Positions 7,365 through 14,578 of a DNA stretch of 17,079 nt are shown here, in pieces. This stretch comes from DATKCN01 sp035513175 (lineage in GTDB: Bacteria > Chloroflexota > Chloroflexia > Thermomicrobiales > CFX8): positions 1 through 17,079 of the forward strand of contig DATKCN010000270.1 of the NCBI GenBank assembly GCA_035513175.1. The letters are read 5' to 3'. A model generated the notes under the pieces. It worked only from the letters and a program-made list of their open reading frames with translations. It was not told the origin of the DNA and ran no database searches. Positions within the stretch are counted from its first letter, which is position 1. Every line of letters begins with the position of its first letter. Made by a program: the position numbers and the translations under genes.

Positions 7365-8051
7365 GTGAATCGAGAGTCGTCGTTCAGCGGCCCGGAGATC
7401 ATCGGCATTTCGATCGTCGCGGCTGCGTCGCTGGGGGGCATAATCGTCGCCCTGGGTCGTTCGCAAGCGGCAGCCGCAAAGTCGCAGGTTCCTCAACTGT
7501 CGGACGTGCAGGATGCCGCGAGGCACCAGCTCGAGCACGGACGGACGGTTGCGCGGTCCGCCGCTGCCGCCGTCGCAGACTCCTACCCCGGAATTCGAGA
7601 CAGCGCGGTGGATTTGCTATCGCGAGCGGCCGGCTCCGCTGCCCCGCAAGCCACCAGGGCGGCGGAGATCGCGGCATCAGGTGCGCAGAGCGCGCGAGCG
7701 ACCGGTTCGCATGTGCTCGAACACATTCAGGAGGTCGTGATTCCCACGGCCGCCGACGTGCTTGTGTCGCTCCGCGACCGCGCGTCTGACGCCGCGTCGA
7801 AGTCGAGCGCGCCAGCCTCGGGCGTTGTTGCGCGCAGCGGGGTTCTGGCTGACGCGGCGGTCACCAGGTCAACGAACGCGCTGCGTGAAGCGCTTGCATT
7901 GGCGATCTGGATCAGCGCTGCCGCGTCGTTGATCTACTACGTGCTGCTCGACGAGGAACGCCGCGAAAAGTTGCGCGCGTTTCTGTTCGGAGCCTACGAA
8001 CAGACCAGACTGCTGATCCAGGACTTTCAAGGGTACGACGAAGATGTCTAG
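7365..8051 (+). CDS. Uncharacterised two-transmembrane protein with alanine-rich helical middle
   Basis: This 228-residue protein is not recognised. The GTG at 7365 is preceded by a near-perfect GGAGGT at 7353-7358 with 6-nt spacing, so expression is likely. One hydrophobic segment lies at about 11-31 (IIGISIVAAASLGGIIVAL). A second at about 176-195 (ALALAIWISAAASLIYYVLL) is followed by a charged DEERREKL and an acidic C terminus ending DEDV. Between them are about 140 residues rich in Ala, Ser, Arg and Asp (for example AARHQLEHGR and RAAGSAAPQATRAAE), which look amphipathic-helical, reminiscent of LEA/apolipoprotein-like or YtxH-like stress proteins without clear homology. A stalk or surface-associated arrangement is possible, with both ends in the membrane. 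It follows the 68-residue repeat gene by 24 nt and converges on secA, whose stop is 100 bases away. Confidence 0.72.
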   Translation: MNRESSFSGPEIIGISIVAAASLGGIIVALGRSQAAAAKSQVPQLSDVQDAARHQLEHGRTVARSAAAAVADSYPGIRDSAVDLLSRAAGSAAPQATRAAEIAASGAQSARATGSHVLEHIQEVVIPTAADVLVSLRDRASDAASKSSAPASGVVARSGVLADAAVTRSTNALREALALAIWISAAASLIYYVLLDEERREKLRAFLFGAYEQTRLLIQDFQGYDEDV

Positions 8052-8151
8052 GCGCTCGTTCGCCGATGTGTGCCCGTCGCGATGCCGGTCAACGTCGAGA
8101 CCCGCGCCCGTCATTGACACGCTCCGGCTGGCGCCGATTCGCAGCGATTAC

Positions 8152-10734
8152 TCAGCGGACGCGCGCCATCTCGGGCGCGCCGTGGCAGAGCTTGAATTTC
8201 TTACCGCTACCGCACCAGCACGGCTCGTTTCGGCCGATCTTCTTATTTTTCCGCCGCTGCGGCGTGGCTGACCCCGTCTCTTCCGGGTGGTTGGTTACCA
8301 GGTTTCTCGGCGCAGCCTGGACGGGCGCGCGGGACACATTCGCGAAGTAGATCTTGTGAGTCGTGTCGTACTCGATATTCGTCAGCAACGCCTCGAACAT
8401 CGAGAAACCTTCGCGCTTGTACGCGACAAGCGGATCGCGCTGGCCGTATGCCTGGAGACCAATTCCCTGGCGCATATCATCCATCTGCGTAAGATGCTCT
8501 CGCCAGAGCTGGTCGATCACGGATAGCATCACGGTGCGCTCGACGAAGCGCATGAGGTCGGCGCCAATCTCGCGCTCGCGAGCCTCGTAGTGTTTTAGCG
8601 CGTCGTCGTACAGCAGTTCCTCGATCTGCTCGCTCGGCAGGCTCTCAAGCGAACCCGGGTCCAGATCCGTCATCGGGACCATCGACCGGTAGCTCCGATT
8701 GATCTCCCCGAGTTCAACCTCGTTGCTGTCCACCGACGTTGAATGGGCGGCGACAAGCGTCTGGATCTGCCTTTCGATCATCTCCAGCATCTTGTCGCGG
8801 AGGTTTTCACCTTCCAGGATGCGTCGCCGATTGGAGTAAATGACCTCGCGCTGCTTGTTCATGACGTCGTCATACTCGACAACGTGTTTCCGAAGGTCGA
8901 AGTTGTGTCCCTCCACCTTAGTCTGAGCGCTTTCGATCGACTTGGAGATGATGCCGTGCTCAATCGGCATATCTTCGTCCATGCCGAGCCGGCCCATCAG
9001 GCCGGAGACGCGGCTCGTGCCGAAGCGCTTCATCAGCTCGTCTTCGAGCGACAGATAGAAGCGGCTGCTGCCGGGGTCGCCCTGACGCCCAGCGCGCCCG
9101 CGCAGCTGGTTGTCGATACGCCGCGATTCGTGCCGTTCCGTGCCGATGATGTGCAATCCGCCGCGATCCGCGACGCCTGAGCCGAGCACGATGTCCGTGC
9201 CACGGCCCGCCATGTTTGTCGCGATCGTCACGTGACCGGGCTGGCCAGCGTCCTTGATAATCTCAGCCTCTCGCTCGTGGAACTTCGCGTTGAGAACGGA
9301 GTGCTGAACGCCTGATCGCTGTAGCATCTCCGAGAGCAGCTCAGACCGTTCGATCGAAGTCGTGCCAACGAGAACCGGGCGGTTCTGAGTCCGCATATCC
9401 TTGATCTCGTTGACCACGGCGCGGAACTTTGCCAACTCGGACTTGTAAATCTGGTCCGGATAGTCGGTCCGAATCATGTCCATGTTGGTCGGGATCGGCA
9501 CGACGTCGAGCCCATAGATCATGTGGAGCTCTTCCTCTTCCGTCTCCGCCGTCCCGGTCATGCCCGCGAGCTTCGTATACAGGCGAAAGTAGTTCTGGAA
9601 CGTGATCGTCGCCTCGGTGACGGTTTCGCGCTGGACGCGCACCCCTTCCTTCGCCTCGATCGCCTGGTGCAGGCCCTCGGAGAATCGCCGGCCGATCATC
9701 TGCCGGCCCGTGAACTCATCGACGATGATGACTTCACCGTCCAGGACGATATACGCGGTGTCGCGGTGAAAGAGCGCCTGCGCCTTCAGCGCCTGCTCAA
9801 GGTAGTGTGTGAATTCCTGGTAGCGGTCATCGTAAATGCTCTCGCCGTCTGGAATGCCGAGCAGCTGCTCGACCTTGTCGATGCCCGTCTCGTTTATCGA
9901 GACGGTCTTGCGCTTCAGGTCGATCTCGTAGTGCGTCGACTCACGCAGTTGGCGAACGAGTTGCGCGAACTGGTAGTAGCGGTCGACGGCTTCTTCACCC
10001 TGTCCGGAGATGATCAGCGGCGTGCGGGCCTCATCTATCAAAATATTGTCGACCTCATCGACGATGCCATAGTGGAGTCCGCGCTGCACGCAGTACCGCA
10101 GGTCGGGGGCCATGTTGTCACGCAGGTAGTCGAACCCGAATTCGTTATTCGTCCCGTACGTGATGTCGCAAAGATACGCCTCGGAGCGGGACACAGGACG
10201 CAGGCTCGCAAGGCGTTCATCCTCGTTCACATAATCGGGGTCGTACTGAAACGCCTCATCGTGCTGGATGCAACCGACCGTCAGCCCCAACGCATGATAG
10301 ACGCGGCCCATCCACTGGGTGTCGCGTCGCACGAGGTAGTCGTTGACGGTGACAAGATGGACGCCGTGACCCTCAAGAGCGTTCAGTGCAATCGCCAGGG
10401 TCGCCGTCTGCGTTTTGCCCTCACCGGTCTTCATCTCGGCGATCTTGCCTTGGTGGAGAACGATGCCGCCCATCAGTTGCACGTCGTAATGACGCTGGCC
10501 AAGCGTGCGTCGCGCCGCCTCTCGGGTTGCGGCGAACGATTCGGGGAGAATGTCATCGAGCGCCGCGCCCGACGCAACCTCGTCACGGAGTCGCGTCATG
10601 GACTCCTTGAGCTGGTCATCCGTGAGTCGTTGATACTCGGGCTCGAGCGCGTTGATCTCCGTAACCGTTTCCCGAAGCGTTTTGAGAATCTTGTCGTTCG
10701 GGTTACCCAGGACTTTTCTGAGCAGCGTGCGCAT
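8152..10734 (-). CDS. secA: Preprotein translocase ATPase SecA
   Basis: SecA is the ATP-driven motor that pushes unfolded preproteins through the SecYEG channel, cycling between cytosol and inner membrane face. The 860 residues match the usual length. Walker A is MKTGEGKTQT (about 101-110) and the DEAD-type Walker B region is IVDEVDNILIDEARTPLIISG-like (about 224-244). Also seen are the family blocks ITYGTNNEFGFDYLRDNM, GMTGTAETEEEE, NMAGRGTDIVLG and QLRGRAGRQGDPGSSRFYLS. The C terminus keeps the zinc-binding SEC-C motif, with Cys839, Cys841, Cys850 and His851 in NEPCWCGSGKKFKLCHG, which binds SecB or lipids. The start ATG at 10734 gives the standard MRTLLRKVLG-type N terminus; GGAG lies 12 nt upstream. 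It stands alone on its strand and diverges from the alkyltransferase-like gene. The 120-nt leader holds a 7-bp hairpin. Confidence 0.98.
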   Translation of the reverse strand: MRTLLRKVLGNPNDKILKTLRETVTEINALEPEYQRLTDDQLKESMTRLRDEVASGAALDDILPESFAATREAARRTLGQRHYDVQLMGGIVLHQGKIAEMKTGEGKTQTATLAIALNALEGHGVHLVTVNDYLVRRDTQWMGRVYHALGLTVGCIQHDEAFQYDPDYVNEDERLASLRPVSRSEAYLCDITYGTNNEFGFDYLRDNMAPDLRYCVQRGLHYGIVDEVDNILIDEARTPLIISGQGEEAVDRYYQFAQLVRQLRESTHYEIDLKRKTVSINETGIDKVEQLLGIPDGESIYDDRYQEFTHYLEQALKAQALFHRDTAYIVLDGEVIIVDEFTGRQMIGRRFSEGLHQAIEAKEGVRVQRETVTEATITFQNYFRLYTKLAGMTGTAETEEEELHMIYGLDVVPIPTNMDMIRTDYPDQIYKSELAKFRAVVNEIKDMRTQNRPVLVGTTSIERSELLSEMLQRSGVQHSVLNAKFHEREAEIIKDAGQPGHVTIATNMAGRGTDIVLGSGVADRGGLHIIGTERHESRRIDNQLRGRAGRQGDPGSSRFYLSLEDELMKRFGTSRVSGLMGRLGMDEDMPIEHGIISKSIESAQTKVEGHNFDLRKHVVEYDDVMNKQREVIYSNRRRILEGENLRDKMLEMIERQIQTLVAAHSTSVDSNEVELGEINRSYRSMVPMTDLDPGSLESLPSEQIEELLYDDALKHYEAREREIGADLMRFVERTVMLSVIDQLWREHLTQMDDMRQGIGLQAYGQRDPLVAYKREGFSMFEALLTNIEYDTTHKIYFANVSRAPVQAAPRNLVTNHPEETGSATPQRRKNKKIGRNEPCWCGSGKKFKLCHGAPEMARVR

Positions 10735-10773
10735 AATCAGGGTTACTCCGGAATCGTTCAGTTGGCGTGGCAG

Positions 10774-10791
10774 GCGACGCGCGGGCGTCGC
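10774..10791 (-). other. GC-rich hairpin in the secA leader
   Basis: GCGACGC (10774-10780) and GCGTCGC (10785-10791) form a perfect 7-bp stem with a 4-nt loop, 40 nt upstream of the secA start codon. There is no adjacent T-run, so it does not look like a terminator. In the transcript it would be a leader stem-loop upstream of the ribosome binding region, but whether it regulates secA is unknown. Confidence 0.5.
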
Positions 10792-10866
10792 GCAGGTTCA
10801 AACAGCAATCGTGATCGGCTCAAGGCGCGTCGAGATAGACCAGCGCCGAATCTATCCTGTCAGTTT

Positions 10867-10874
10867 ACTATAAC
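10867..10874. promoter_or_regulatory. Possible symmetric -10 in the secA/alkyltransferase-like divergent region
   Basis: The only AT-rich patch in the 242-base divergent gap is ACTATAAC (10867-10874). It gives TATAGT on the minus strand (towards secA) and TATAAC on the plus strand (towards the alkyltransferase-like gene), both sharing the TATA core at 10869-10872. Neither direction has a convincing -35 at 16-18 nt, and neither has the extended -10 TG. The expected leaders would be about 120 nt (secA) and about 95 nt. This is a weak call resting on position and the -10 match only. Confidence 0.35.
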
Positions 10875-10976
10875 GATCGTGCGCGGCCGTGGTGGCGGAT
10901 GCCCGCCGCGACTTCCCGCCAGGGGCCTTCCGACGCCCGGACCGCGGCCGTGCCGAGACGCGAGAAAGCAACGTTC

Positions 10977-11372
10977 ATGGGTAATTCCAAGCCACCGCAG
11001 TCCTCGGGGCCCGAGCGCGCTGATGCAAGTGATCCGCCGTCGTACAACGAGCGGGTGTATCGCATCGTCCGCGCGATTCCAGCCGGCTCCGTGACCACGT
11101 ACGGCACGATCGCGGCCGTGCTCGGTGACAGACGTGGCGCGCGTATGGTCGGTTGGGCAATGAGCAATTGCCCGCCGGATGTGTCGGATCATGCCCACCG
11201 CGTGGTGAACAGATACGGCGAGCTGAGCGGCGGGTGGGCCTGGGGCCACCCCGACGTGATGCGCTCGCTGCTCGTCGATGAGGGCGTGTCGTTCGTGGCC
11301 GAGTTTCGCGTGGATATCGCACGACACATGTGGATTCCGCCGATGGAAGTTGAGCCGTTCGATCTGGGGTGA
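10977..11372 (+). CDS. Alkyltransferase-like protein (ATL), inactive MGMT homologue
   Basis: This 131-residue protein matches the DNA-binding domain of O6-methylguanine-DNA methyltransferase but lacks its acceptor cysteine. The MGMT signature PCHR is here DHAHRVVN (71-78), with Ala73 at the cysteine position. The expected DNA-binding features remain: Tyr42 in VTTYGTIA and the arginine finger Arg56 in GARMVGWAM. ATL proteins bind O6-alkylguanine, flip it and recruit nucleotide excision repair rather than removing the alkyl group; an Ala at this position is also known from the Thermus ATL. The ATG at 10977 is chosen because the family fold begins soon after (YNERVYRIVRAIP), but the frame is open back to 10899 and no strong ribosome binding site marks either start. 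The stop overlaps a GTG of the following frame, whose better start is 45 nt downstream. Confidence 0.88.
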   Translation: MGNSKPPQSSGPERADASDPPSYNERVYRIVRAIPAGSVTTYGTIAAVLGDRRGARMVGWAMSNCPPDVSDHAHRVVNRYGELSGGWAWGHPDVMRSLLVDEGVSFVAEFRVDIARHMWIPPMEVEPFDLG

Positions 11373-11382
11373 CAGAGCTCAG

Positions 11383-11391
11383 TGCTATACT
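11383..11391 (+). promoter_or_regulatory. Extended -10 promoter for the 113-residue gene
   Basis: TGCTATACT is an extended -10 element (TG-n-TATACT) lying 26 nt before the ATG at 11417. No good -35 is seen at 16-18 nt, consistent with extended -10 promoters being less dependent on it. Initiation near 11398 leaves a leader of about 19 nt carrying the very strong AAAGGAGGTG ribosome site. The same 9-mer occurs in the tRNA-Pro promoter of this window. Confidence 0.6.
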
Positions 11392-11416
11392 GGCTGATGG
11401 CGCAAAGGAGGTGCCT

Positions 11417-11758
11417 ATGAACGCCAAAGACGGCCTCGCGCGCATCCGTGACCGCTTGATTGAGAACAACGCCCAGCCGGAGACGCTCAAGCTGCTCGAG
11501 ACGATGATTGACCGAGCATCCACGCCGGAGTCAGAGCGTGCTCAAGCGTCGCAGTCGCAGCTTCTCAAGCTCCTCGTCCGCTCGCCGATGGCCACCAACA
11601 ACTTCGCCGTATACAACGATCTCGTGCGACTGGAAGAGGAGGTCCACGAGGTCTCTGCGCGGCGAGCAGCCGAGGCGGCTGCTGAGGCGGACCGTCCGAT
11701 TCCGAAGAGCAAGAAGTATTACCGGGAGCTGAAAGCAAAGGAGAAGCGGGGGAGCTAA
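11417..11758 (+). CDS. Uncharacterised 113-residue helical protein
   Basis: I do not recognise this family. The start is well supported: AAAGGAGGTG at 11404-11413, the strongest Shine-Dalgarno in the window, precedes the ATG at 11417 by a few bases. The frame is open back to a GTG at 11369, but that ignores this site. The protein looks entirely helical and highly charged. Its first half contains ARIRDRLIENNAQPETLKLLETM. A middle LLKLLVRSPMATNNFAVYNDLVRLEEEV may form a hairpin, and the alanine-glutamate stretch RRAAEAAAEADRP precedes a basic tail (KSKKYYRELKAKEKRGS) that could bind nucleic acid or ribosomes. There is no signal peptide, membrane segment or cysteine. It has its own promoter-like sequence and lies between an alkyltransferase-like gene and an M20 peptidase. 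The stop codon lies inside a 7-bp hairpin. Function is unknown. Confidence 0.78.
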   Translation: MNAKDGLARIRDRLIENNAQPETLKLLETMIDRASTPESERAQASQSQLLKLLVRSPMATNNFAVYNDLVRLEEEVHEVSARRAAEAAAEADRPIPKSKKYYRELKAKEKRGS

Positions 11759-11765
11759 TCCCCCG
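11747..11765 (+). other. Hairpin enclosing the stop codon of the 113-residue gene
   Basis: CGGGGGA (11747-11753) and TCCCCCG (11759-11765) form a perfect, very GC-rich 7-bp stem whose 5-nt loop GCTAA contains the TAA stop (11756-11758). No T-run follows, so it is not a classical terminator. It could stabilise the transcript end or reduce readthrough into the peptidase gene downstream. Confidence 0.6.
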
Positions 11766-11818
11766 TCTAAGTGTTCATGATCGACGCGGGCAACGATGTG
11801 GCGCCGAGGGGTCAGCGA

Positions 11819-12958
11819 ATGACGCAAGCGATCGTCGAAGCAGCACGAGAACGGCATCCTGCAACGGTCGACCTGCTGAAACGCATCGTGTCATTCGAGT
11901 CGCCGTCGAACGAAAAGCAGGCGGTCGACGCGCTGGTCGATTACCTGGAGCAGCAAATCGTCGCGCGTCGCGGGCGCGTTGAACGTCTCGCGCAGGACGA
12001 GTGGGGCGATCTCCTCGTGGCCCGTTTCGCCGGTGACGACGCGGCGCGGCGACCGTTGCTCGTGATGACGCATATTGACACGGTATGGCCGCTGCGGACG
12101 ATCGAGCGCCTGCCCTGGACCATCGATGGCGACCGGGCGACCGGCCCAGGCATTTATGATATGAAAGCGTCGGTCGCAATGATGCTCTCCGCGCTCGACG
12201 TTCTGCGCGGGCTCTCGGCGACGCGGCGACCGGTTGTGTGGCTGATCAATACCGAGGAGGAAGTGGGCTCGCCAGTTTCGCGTCCCGTAATCGAGCGGTT
12301 GGCTTTGGAGTCTGAGATCGTCCTATGCCTGGAGCCACCGGTTCCGCCCCACGGATCGCTAAAAACGCAACGCAAGGGGGTTGGGATGTTCACGATGACG
12401 ATCGAGGGACGCGCGTCACATGCCGGCGCCGACCATCAGGCGGGTGTAAGCGCCATTGAGGAGCTGGCCAGGCAGGTGCAATGGCTGCATGGTTTAACGG
12501 ATTACGAGCGAGGCACGACCGTGAACGTTGGGGTCGTCACCGGGGGCACGAAGCGCAATGTTGTCGCGGCCAGTGCCGAAGCGTTGATTGACCTGCGGGT
12601 AACGACCATGTCGGAAACAGATGGGGTAGTTGCGAAGATCCTGAACGCCGCGCCTGTCCTGAAGGGGACGACCGTGAGCGTCTCGGGCGGGCTGAACCGG
12701 CCGCCGATGGAACGAACGCCAGCGATAGTTGAGGCGTTCGAACGCGCGCGCGAAGTTGGGAAATCGATAGGTCAGGATCTGACGGAAGCGTCGACTGGCG
12801 GCGGATCAGACGGCAACTTTACGGCCGCGGTAGGCGCGACGACGATCGACGGCCTGGGCTGCCTCGGCGACGGCGGACATGCCGAGACCGAGCACATCCT
12901 GCTCTCCGGCTTGCGTGATCGAACCGCGCTGCTAACCGCGCTGTTAGCACAACTGTAG
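11819..12958 (+). CDS. M20 family metallopeptidase (glutamate carboxypeptidase/CPG2-like)
   Basis: This 379-residue soluble zinc peptidase belongs to the M20/ArgE/DapE/CPG2 group. The metal and catalytic residues are visible: His85 and Asp87 in MTHIDTVWP, Asp114 in GPGIYDMKASV, the Glu146-Glu147 pair in NTEEEVGS, and a C-terminal His in CLGDGGHAETEHI. A lid/dimerisation domain lies in between, with RASHAGADHQAGVSAIEELA. The closest resemblance I can see is to carboxypeptidase G2-type enzymes that remove C-terminal glutamate, but the substrate is not proven. There is no signal peptide, so it should be cytosolic. I place the start at the ATG at 11819 because GAGGGG (11806-11811) lies 7 nt upstream; upstream GTG/ATG codons at 11771 and 11777 lack a ribosome site. 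It is 60 nt downstream of the 113-residue gene and convergent with the glycosyltransferase. Confidence 0.9.
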   Translation: MTQAIVEAARERHPATVDLLKRIVSFESPSNEKQAVDALVDYLEQQIVARRGRVERLAQDEWGDLLVARFAGDDAARRPLLVMTHIDTVWPLRTIERLPWTIDGDRATGPGIYDMKASVAMMLSALDVLRGLSATRRPVVWLINTEEEVGSPVSRPVIERLALESEIVLCLEPPVPPHGSLKTQRKGVGMFTMTIEGRASHAGADHQAGVSAIEELARQVQWLHGLTDYERGTTVNVGVVTGGTKRNVVAASAEALIDLRVTTMSETDGVVAKILNAAPVLKGTTVSVSGGLNRPPMERTPAIVEAFERAREVGKSIGQDLTEASTGGGSDGNFTAAVGATTIDGLGCLGDGGHAETEHILLSGLRDRTALLTALLAQL

Positions 12959-13002
12959 CCGCTGCCCGCTGGTCTGATGACAAGTGCCGGGAACGTAGAG
13001 AT

Positions 13003-13037
13003 CGCCATCTGGCGGCGTCAGGGCAGGCGGCCCTGAC
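13003..13037. terminator. Two adjacent hairpins between convergent genes, possible terminator
   Basis: A 5-bp stem CGCCA/TGGCG (13003-13007 with 13010-13014) is followed directly by a perfect 8-bp stem GTCAGGGC/GCCCTGAC (13017-13024 with 13030-13037). They lie in the 157-base gap between the M20 peptidase stop (12958) and the glycosyltransferase stop (13116). There is no T-run on either strand, so these may be Rho-independent-like weak terminators or simply 3'-end stabilising structures. Confidence 0.45.
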
Positions 13038-13115
13038 CGTGCCCCGCACGCGCTCGTGACGACAGAGTCAGCACGATCGACACCGCGTACATCCGGAACG
13101 GACGTAGCTCGTCAC

Positions 13116-14489
13116 TCATGAGGCATACACGTCGCCAAGGCAGCAGAGGTTCTCCCGATGGCCCTCCGCGAGTCGCTCGTACAGGTTGAGCATCGCGGGT
13201 CCGATCGTCTGCCATGAGAAGCGAATTGCCGCCTGTCGCGCCCCGACACGCATTGACGCGCGCAGGTCTGGATCGCGAATGATGCGTCCGAGAGCCTCTG
13301 CCAGCGCACCAGGATCGTTTGGCGGAACGAGGATTCCGCTGATGTCTTCCTCGACAGTGAACTTCAGCCCGCCCGCCCTGGACGCAACCACTGGCAGACC
13401 GCAGGCCATGGCCTCGACTGCCACCAACCCAAACGACTCATACCGGGAAGGAACGGCACAGACGGTAGCAGCAGCGTAATAGTCAGGTAGCAGGTCCTGC
13501 GGCTCTGAGCCCTTGAACACGATGTCTTCAAGAACTCCCAACTGCCTCGCTCTTTCGATGACCGGCTGCAGGTCCGGTCCCGGAACGGGCCCATTGGGAG
13601 TCGGCACGAGACTTCCTCCGATGAACACGAGCTTGGGTGGTAAGTTCGTCCATCGTTGTTGGTGACGAAGAGCCGCAAATCCATCGATCAGCGTCTCGAT
13701 GCCCTTCATCGGATCGACCCTGCCGACGAACAGGACGATCGGGTTTTCGGGCAGATCCAAAGTCTGACGCGCCGATCGCGAGTCGTGTGGATGGAACCGA
13801 TCAAGGTCGACACCGGGCGGAATGACGCAGATGTGGCTGTTCTCGGCTCCCATGCGCCACACCATCTCGGCGCGCTCATCGGGGTTTGGCGCGACGATGT
13901 TGTCCATCACGCTGAGCAATCGCTGCTCCGTTTCTAATCGGAGAGCCGACTCCTGTTGTCCCGCGCCGACGACGTTGTTTTTGAGACGGGCCAACGTGTG
14001 AAACGTGTGCACCGTGGGTGCGCTCCAGTAGCGCGTGATGAGGTGCGACGCCCAGCCCGAAAGCCAGTAGTGGCTGTGCACGATGTCGTAGCGGGCGCCG
14101 GACAACAACGAGTAGAGCGCCACCTCGCTGGCGAACTCCGGAAGCAAGCCATACACGTCGTTCTTCGGCGCTGGCCAGCGAGGTCCGGCATTGATCGTCA
14201 CAACCCGCACACGATCCGACATGTGGACGACATCCGCCGTGTGTTCATCTTCACGGCGGGTAAAGATGTCAACGTTGACGCCGCAGCGATCGAGCTGATG
14301 CGAAAGTTCTCGAACATAGACGTTCAGACCTCCGGCGTCGCGTCCACCGAGGACGGCTACCGGTGAGGTGTGGACAGAAATCATCGCGACCCGCTGGACC
14401 GATCGGTCGGTCGCAAAGGGCTGATAGAGACCGCGCAGGTCTTCTATTGGGGACACCGGACGTCGTGTTGGCTGACGAACGATCACCAT
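13116..14489 (-). CDS. GT4-family glycosyltransferase, MshA-like
   Basis: This 457-residue GT-B-fold retaining glycosyltransferase opens its N-terminal domain with VAMISVHTSPVAVLGGRDAGGLNVYV, very similar to MshA (D-inositol-3-phosphate glycosyltransferase) and sucrose-synthase-like enzymes. Further blocks are IVHSHYWLSG, TFHTLARLKN, PPGVDLDRF and LFVGRVDPMKGIETLIDGF. The donor-binding EX7E motif lies in RYESFGLVAVEAMACGLPVVASRAGG. The start is uncertain. I use the ATG at 14489; the frame is open to a TTG at 14549, but that would run into the terminator. About 35 residues precede the first recognised strand. No strong Shine-Dalgarno is present. The acceptor cannot be deduced: no other mycothiol gene is in the window, so a role in mycothiol or in glycolipid/compatible-solute synthesis is only inferred. 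It has no membrane segment and sits 59 nt after an intrinsic terminator, so it needs its own promoter. Confidence 0.87.
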   Translation of the reverse strand: MVIVRQPTRRPVSPIEDLRGLYQPFATDRSVQRVAMISVHTSPVAVLGGRDAGGLNVYVRELSHQLDRCGVNVDIFTRREDEHTADVVHMSDRVRVVTINAGPRWPAPKNDVYGLLPEFASEVALYSLLSGARYDIVHSHYWLSGWASHLITRYWSAPTVHTFHTLARLKNNVVGAGQQESALRLETEQRLLSVMDNIVAPNPDERAEMVWRMGAENSHICVIPPGVDLDRFHPHDSRSARQTLDLPENPIVLFVGRVDPMKGIETLIDGFAALRHQQRWTNLPPKLVFIGGSLVPTPNGPVPGPDLQPVIERARQLGVLEDIVFKGSEPQDLLPDYYAAATVCAVPSRYESFGLVAVEAMACGLPVVASRAGGLKFTVEEDISGILVPPNDPGALAEALGRIIRDPDLRASMRVGARQAAIRFSWQTIGPAMLNLYERLAEGHRENLCCLGDVYAS

Positions 14490-14547
14490 CGGCTTGTGCC
14501 ACCGCTCAGGCTCGGTCTCGTTGCCTCGCAATCGAAAAGCCGGACAC

Positions 14548-14578
14548 AAAAAAAGGACAGCCGGTCATGGCCGTCCTT
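14548..14578 (-). terminator. Intrinsic terminator downstream of hpf
   Basis: On the minus strand, AAGGAC-g-GCC and GGC-t-GTCCTT pair (14578-14569 with 14562-14553, one internal mismatch) around a 6-nt ATGACC loop, followed by a run of seven T (14554-14548). This is a textbook Rho-independent terminator for transcripts coming from hpf and the structured stretch beyond it, and it insulates the glycosyltransferase. Confidence 0.88.

Noticed and set aside
8052..8151. Gap between the convergent 228-residue gene and secA
   Set aside because: I looked for a terminator hairpin with a T-run in these 100 bases and found none convincing.
9523..11094. 523-codon plus-strand frame opposite secA
   Set aside because: It lies antisense to secA, whose every motif is intact, and the predicted product has no domain-like pattern. 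Long antisense frames are expected in high-GC genes because stop codons are rare in the mirror frame.
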